DNA from: DATFRY01 sp963764695
GTDB lineage: Bacteria > Myxococcota_A > Polyangia > Haliangiales > Haliangiaceae
DNA length: 64,000 nucleotides
Reading direction: 5' to 3'
Assembly (NCBI GenBank): GCA_963764695.1
Contig: CAVXTW010000021.1
Location: forward strand, 91,421-155,420
A program made the position numbers and the translations under genes. The notes under the pieces were generated by a model. It was given only the letters and a program-made list of their open reading frames with translations, did not search any database and was not told the DNA's origin. Numbering within the stretch: position 1 is the first letter of the stretch; each line of letters begins with the position of its first letter. Positions 57,934-64,000 of the stretch are shown here, piece by piece.

Positions 57934-58113
57934 ATGTCGCTTGGATTTCCGAGGCTTTACAATTCGTTTGCGGACTTCGAGCGCGAGGAGCTGCGCAAGC
58001 TCGACTCGCTCCGCACCACCATCGACGACATGCTCGAGGAGCGGTTCGCGGAGGACCTGGGCGAGGGGGGCGATGGGCCGCCGCGCCGCCGCGGCCGTCC
58101 GCGCAAGCGCTGA
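57934..58113 (+). CDS. 59-residue basic protein with C-terminal AT-hook
   Basis: A tiny gene that begins at ATG 57934 behind a perfect AGGAGG four to nine bases upstream. The product starts MSLGFPRLYNSFADFERE, continues with an amphipathic helix (LRKLDSLRTTIDDMLEERF), an acidic linker, and ends in PPRRRGRPRKR. The GRP core flanked by Arg/Lys is an AT-hook, which binds the minor groove of AT-rich DNA. Codon use and the ribosome site both argue for a true gene. It is divergent from parA and may be a nucleoid or segregation accessory protein, which is inference. I know no named family. Confidence 0.75.
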   Translation: MSLGFPRLYNSFADFEREELRKLDSLRTTIDDMLEERFAEDLGEGGDGPPRRRGRPRKR

Positions 58114-58217
58114 AACGCTCCGCGGATTTCTTCCAGCTCTACTGTTTCACAGGACTGCTGGTTCCTGCGTCGCGCGCGGGGCGGGCCACGCGACCCGCCT
58201 GCTGCCGCGCGCGGCGA

Positions 58218-60126
<1,909 letters not shown>

Positions 60127-60141
60127 GGGATCGAGCCTACT

Positions 60142-60642
60142 ATGGATCTACGATGGCAGGCGATGCACCGGCCCCCTCGCGTGATCCTGTCCCTCATCGC
60201 GCCGAGTGCGATCGCCGCCTGCTGCGCGTGCGGTGGCCAGTCGCCCGAAGCTGACGAGGGCAACAAGGTGGAGCCGGTGCTGTACAAGCGCCTGGTCCTG
60301 TCGCTCGAGCTTCTGCCGTCGGCGCCGGAGCGCGGCGAGGACGACAACGGCGGGCGCATCGATCTGTGGTTGATCGAGACCGACGAGACCGGCTCGACAA
60401 AGCGGTTCGAGCTCGGCCAGCAGCCCGGACCGTGCCAGGTGCGGCGCAACCCGCCGGGGGTGCCGATGAAGCCCTTGTTCGCTCTCGAGTGCACGGGCGG
60501 GGAGGGTGCGCGCGTCCGCGTCGTCTACCAGCGCGATCAGGTCATCGTGCTGCGCGCGCCCGGCGCCAGCGGCGACGAGATGGACTTCGAGGAGTCGCAG
60601 CGCATCGATCTGCCGCGCGGCGTGCGCGTGCTCACGGAGTAG
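60142..60642 (+). CDS. Small lipoprotein, unknown function
   Basis: A 166-residue (or 159 from ATG 60163) exported protein. The signal region VILSLIAPSAIAACCACGG supplies a lipobox-like stretch with several cysteines, so the exact modified Cys is uncertain. The mature part is beta-rich with an acidic start (SPEADEGNKVEP), LYKRLVLSLELLP, IDLWLIETDETGSTKRF and two further cysteines (GPCQVRRN, ALECTGG) that may pair. I do not recognise a family. It lies between two FHA-sigma54 activator genes, 15 bases after the divergent one, and could be a target of either. Confidence 0.7.
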   Translation: MDLRWQAMHRPPRVILSLIAPSAIAACCACGGQSPEADEGNKVEPVLYKRLVLSLELLPSAPERGEDDNGGRIDLWLIETDETGSTKRFELGQQPGPCQVRRNPPGVPMKPLFALECTGGEGARVRVVYQRDQVIVLRAPGASGDEMDFEESQRIDLPRGVRVLTE

Positions 60643-60657
60643 CAGGAGGCGACGAGG

Positions 60658-61986
<1,329 letters not shown>

Positions 61987-62041
61987 TGTCGGACCGCCCG
62001 ATGGACCCGTTGCGCCCCCGCGTGAACTTTTTTCTCGAGGC

Positions 62042-62080
62042 CGGCTGTCCGGGCGCGGTGTCCGGAGGGCCGGACAGCCG
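62042..62080. repeat. 10-bp inverted repeat beside the Uma2 stop
   Basis: CGGCTGTCCG at 62042-62051 is matched perfectly by CGGACAGCCG at 62071-62080 around a 19-base loop. It begins one base after the Uma2 stop in the direction of that gene and could end its transcript, but an A-run rather than a T-run follows on that strand. Confidence 0.6.
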
Positions 62081-62081
62081 A

Positions 62082-62668
62082 TCAGGTCGGGTGCAGGACT
62101 TCCCGGACCGCGAGCTCGACGTCGGGGAAGGCGGCGGGCCGGATCGCGTCGGTCGCGGCCGAGGATGTCCGTCCGCGTGTACTTGCCCGTCCGCGGGCAG
62201 TGTCCTGACCTCCACCGTGTCGTGGGTCAGGTTGACCAGCCAGTACTCCGGCACCCCGGCCTCGGCGTACAGCTCGGCCTTGAGGATCCGATCCTTGCGC
62301 AGCGAGCTGTCGGCGACCTCGACGATGAGATGCGCGCGCTCCGGAATGAAGGTCGAGTAGTCCATCGCGGGCAGCACGGCGATGTCCGGCTCCGGCACCG
62401 AGTCGACGCCGGCGGCGAACGGCATCTGTCCGCGCACGTCCACCTGAGGACCCAGCCGCGCGTTGAACAGCTTCACGAGCCGCGTGATCACGTGGGCATG
62501 GCGCGCCCCCTGCGGGCTCATGGCGACCAGCGCCCCGCGCAGGAGCTCGATCCGTTCGTCCTCGAACAGCCCCGCCTCGACCATTCGCTCGTAGTCACCG
62601 CGCCGGATGACCCGGACCGTGTCAGGCGCGATGAGACTCTGATCCAGCAATCGGCTCGATTGTACCAC
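62082..62668 (-). CDS. Uma2-family (DUF820) protein, interrupted by two +1 frameshifts
   Basis: About 194 residues when repaired, the normal Uma2 length. The fold is that of a PD-(D/E)xK nuclease: DYERMVEAGLFEDERIELLRG with the early Glu, AHAHVITRLVKLFNARLG, the metal-site segment VPEPDIAVLPAMDY, and AHLIVEVADSSLRKDRILKAELYAEAGVPEYW. The family is very common and mostly uncharacterised. After HDTVEVRTLPADG the frame shifts near 62185 (GGG-C-AAG-TAC) to KYTRTDILGRD and again near 62152 (GAC-C-GAC) to DAIRPAAFPDVELAVREVL. The length of 587 bases is two over a multiple of three, as two insertions require. Confidence 0.78.
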
Positions 62669-62709
62669 TCGACAGATATCGGCCCATCACGGGCGTCGTT
62701 GCCGGCCCA

Positions 62710-63372
62710 TCACGGGCCCATCCCCACCCACTCGGCGCCGTCGGGCCCGATCTCCTTCTTCCAGATCGGCACCTGCTGCTTGAGGCGATCGATCAGCGCG
62801 CGGCAGGCGGCGAACGCCTCGGCGCGGTGCGGTGCCGAGGCGGCGATGACGACCGCAATGTCGCCGACGACCAGCGCACCCTGGCGGTGCTCGACGGCGA
62901 GGCGGGCGCCGGCGATCTCGGACTCGACCTGCTCGCACAGCTCGCGCATCACCTTCTCCGCCATCTCGCGATACGCCTCGTACTCGAGCCGCTCGACCGC
63001 GCGCCCGGCGCTGTGCCGGCGCACCACGCCCGTGAAGGTGACGATGCCGCCCGCGTCCGGCGACGCGACCGCGGCAACGACACGATCCAATGACAGCAGC
63101 TCGTCGAGCAATCGAACGTGCCGGTCCGCGCCGCCGGCGACCGGTGGGATGAGCGCGAGCTCGTCTCCGTCGCGCAGCACCTCGTCGGCCCGCACCATGG
63201 TCTGGTTGACCGCCGTCTGGCACCGCGTGCGCAGCGCGCCGAACGCCTCGTGCCGCTCCGCCAGCGCCGCCACCGCCGCTCCGACCGTGGCCCCGTCGGG
63301 CAGCTCCAGCATCTCGCCGTCGCTGCGCAGCCGCTCACGCAGCACCGCGAAGTAGCGCACCTGGATCTTCAT
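62710..63372 (-). CDS. MoaD-MoaE fusion, molybdopterin synthase (MoaX type)
   Basis: A 220-residue protein that joins both subunits of molybdopterin synthase, which inserts two sulfurs into cPMP. Residues 1-81 are MoaD: IQVRYFAVLRERL and GDELALIPPVAGG, ending in Gly80-Gly81. Residues 82-220 are MoaE: GGIVTFTGVVRRHSAGRAV, LEYEAYREMAEKVM, HRQGALVVGDIAVVI and the catalytic Lys region VPIWKKEIGPDGAEWV. A free MoaD Gly-Gly end is needed for thiocarboxylation, so the chain should be cut after Gly81, as is known for M. tuberculosis MoaX. The ATG at 63372 begins the family N-terminus. It divides its upstream region with the divergent alkyltransferase-like gene. Confidence 0.93.
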   Translation of the reverse strand: MKIQVRYFAVLRERLRSDGEMLELPDGATVGAAVAALAERHEAFGALRTRCQTAVNQTMVRADEVLRDGDELALIPPVAGGADRHVRLLDELLSLDRVVAAVASPDAGGIVTFTGVVRRHSAGRAVERLEYEAYREMAEKVMRELCEQVESEIAGARLAVEHRQGALVVGDIAVVIAASAPHRAEAFAACRALIDRLKQQVPIWKKEIGPDGAEWVGMGP

Positions 63373-63396
63373 CGATCGTTGTCGTAGCGTGCCCCG

Positions 63397-63858
63397 ATGC
63401 CGAGGTCCAGACCCGGCCGCAAGACGCGGCGAGCCGCATCCGGGCCCCCGCGGAAGGCTCAAGGTTCCCGGCGCGGCGACACCGCGACCGAGACCGAGCT
63501 GGTCGGCAGCCTCTACGACGAGTTCTACGCCGTCGTCCGCCGAATCCCGCGCGGCCACGTCCTGACCTACGGCCAGGTCGCCGAGCTCTCCGGCCACCCC
63601 GGCGCCTCCCGCGCCGTCGGCGCCGCCATGCGCGCCTCCACCGGCCGCGGCCTCCCCTGGCAGCGGGTGGTCGGCGCCCACGCCCGCGGCCAGGCCAAGA
63701 TCGCCATCCTCGATCCGGTCGGCGGCTCCGTCCAGCGCACCCTCCTCGAGAAGGAGGGCATCACCTTCACACCCGGCGGCTACATCCCGCTCGCGCGGTA
63801 CGGCGGTACCGCGGCGCCGCGACGGGCGAAGCGCGGCAAGCCACCCCGCCGTCGATAG
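63397..63858 (+). CDS. Alkyltransferase-like protein (ATL), MGMT homolog with Trp in place of the active Cys
   Basis: A 153-residue DNA-repair protein. The domain of about residues 36-140 matches O6-alkylguanine-DNA methyltransferases: YAVVRRIPRGHVLTYGQVAE with the DNA-binding helix, SRAVGAAMRAST, and LPWQRVVGA where methyltransferases have PCHRV. Trp88 replaces the alkyl-accepting Cys. ATLs cannot remove the alkyl group; they bind the lesion, flip it and channel it to nucleotide excision repair. N- and C-terminal tails are very basic. The start is the ATG at 63397; the basic head may be shorter. It is divergent from the MoaD-MoaE gene with 24 bases between starts. Confidence 0.88.
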   Translation: MPRSRPGRKTRRAASGPPRKAQGSRRGDTATETELVGSLYDEFYAVVRRIPRGHVLTYGQVAELSGHPGASRAVGAAMRASTGRGLPWQRVVGAHARGQAKIAILDPVGGSVQRTLLEKEGITFTPGGYIPLARYGGTAAPRRAKRGKPPRRR

Positions 63859-63923
63859 CAGCCGCCCTCACAATCCGCCGCACCGTTGACAACACATCAT
63901 GCGGTCGGTCCGATATCCGGCCC

Positions 63924-64000
63924 ATGTCGATTCACGGCCGCTTCCTGTTTGCGATCTGCCTGGCCTCCGCACTCCCGCTCGTGGCGTGCAAGGTCTACGA
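63924..64000 (+). CDS. Start of a lipoprotein gene, cut by the window edge
   Basis: Twenty-five codons from ATG 63924 encode a textbook lipoprotein signal peptide: SIHGRFLFAICLASALPLVA followed by Cys22 (lipobox PLVAC) and KVY. The upstream 65 bases form an independent promoter-sized gap after the ATL gene. The mature protein lies outside the window, so nothing can be said of its function. Confidence 0.65.
   Translation, partial: MSIHGRFLFAICLASALPLVACKVY

Noticed and set aside
58143..58158. TGTTTCAC as a parS site next to parAB
   Set aside because: Only half of the TGTTTCACGTGAAACA palindrome is present; the second half does not match.
62042..62080. Inverted repeat as intrinsic terminator of the Uma2 gene
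   Set aside because: The stem is good, but the downstream strand carries an A-run instead of a T-run, so I list it only as a repeat.

Overview
The window is GC-rich, densely coded chromosomal DNA from a member of the Myxococcota (myxobacteria and relatives). Supporting this are a sigma factor of the Myxococcales-restricted family TIGR03001, PilZ proteins of the TIGR02266 type, three eukaryotic-like Ser/Thr kinases, two FHA-sigma54 activators, tandem FHA/zinc-ribbon proteins and many lipoproteins. I see no rRNA, tRNA, CRISPR array, prophage or intact insertion sequence. It looks like an ordinary core chromosome with lineage-specific regulators scattered through it.

Layout. 0-5 kb: the 3' end of an M3 peptidase gene, debris of an ADOP-type permease, a PadR/HAAS pair with a tandem palindromic operator, and a gmx1 sigma factor divergent from a kinase that carries a zinc anti-sigma motif. 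5-13 kb: a 2,527-residue protein with a sacsin-like ATPase domain at one end and a transglutaminase-like domain at the other; a palindromic repeat element lies in frame inside it. 12.8-19 kb: a LysR regulator, a divergent di-haem propeller lipoprotein, an orphan adenine methylase, an SseB-like protein and moaA. 19.3-28.1 kb: a cytochrome c maturation cluster with CxxxY-type CcmE, a CcmF-CcmH fusion, CcmA, CcmB, CcmC and four accessory proteins. 28-36.6 kb: two non-RD kinases, acyl-CoA dehydrogenase, argG, an SDR, coaE, engB and rimI. 36.6-40.4 kb: pyrK, pyrD, glnB and glnA. 40.5-45.2 kb: a methyltransferase with a very long disordered N-terminus, a sigma-70 factor and an IPT/TIG lipoprotein. 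45-58 kb: paired FHA/zinc-ribbon proteins, a 1,380-residue TPR/HEAT lipid-envelope-exported protein, PilZ proteins, a glycogen-synthase-like glycosyltransferase, an FmdB zinc ribbon, folD, parA/parB and a 59-residue AT-hook protein. 58-64 kb: two FHA-sigma54 activators around a lipoprotein, a Uma2 protein, a MoaD-MoaE fusion, an alkyltransferase-like protein and the start of another lipoprotein.

Two themes connect the genes. The first is signalling through phosphothreonine and cyclic nucleotides rather than classical receivers: Ser/Thr kinases, FHA domains, FHA-driven sigma54 activators and PilZ domains. The second is haem and cofactor biology: the ccm cluster, the di-haem lipoprotein, and moaA together with a moaD-moaE fusion.

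Quality note. Six otherwise well-conserved genes are broken by single-base frameshifts (the di-haem lipoprotein, acyl-CoA dehydrogenase, pyrD, glnA, one FHA-sigma54 activator and the Uma2 gene). Every net shift is a +1 insertion and glnA alone has seven. I annotate each as one gene. Insertion-biased sequencing or assembly error is the simplest explanation, but the one-sidedness is itself worth checking.
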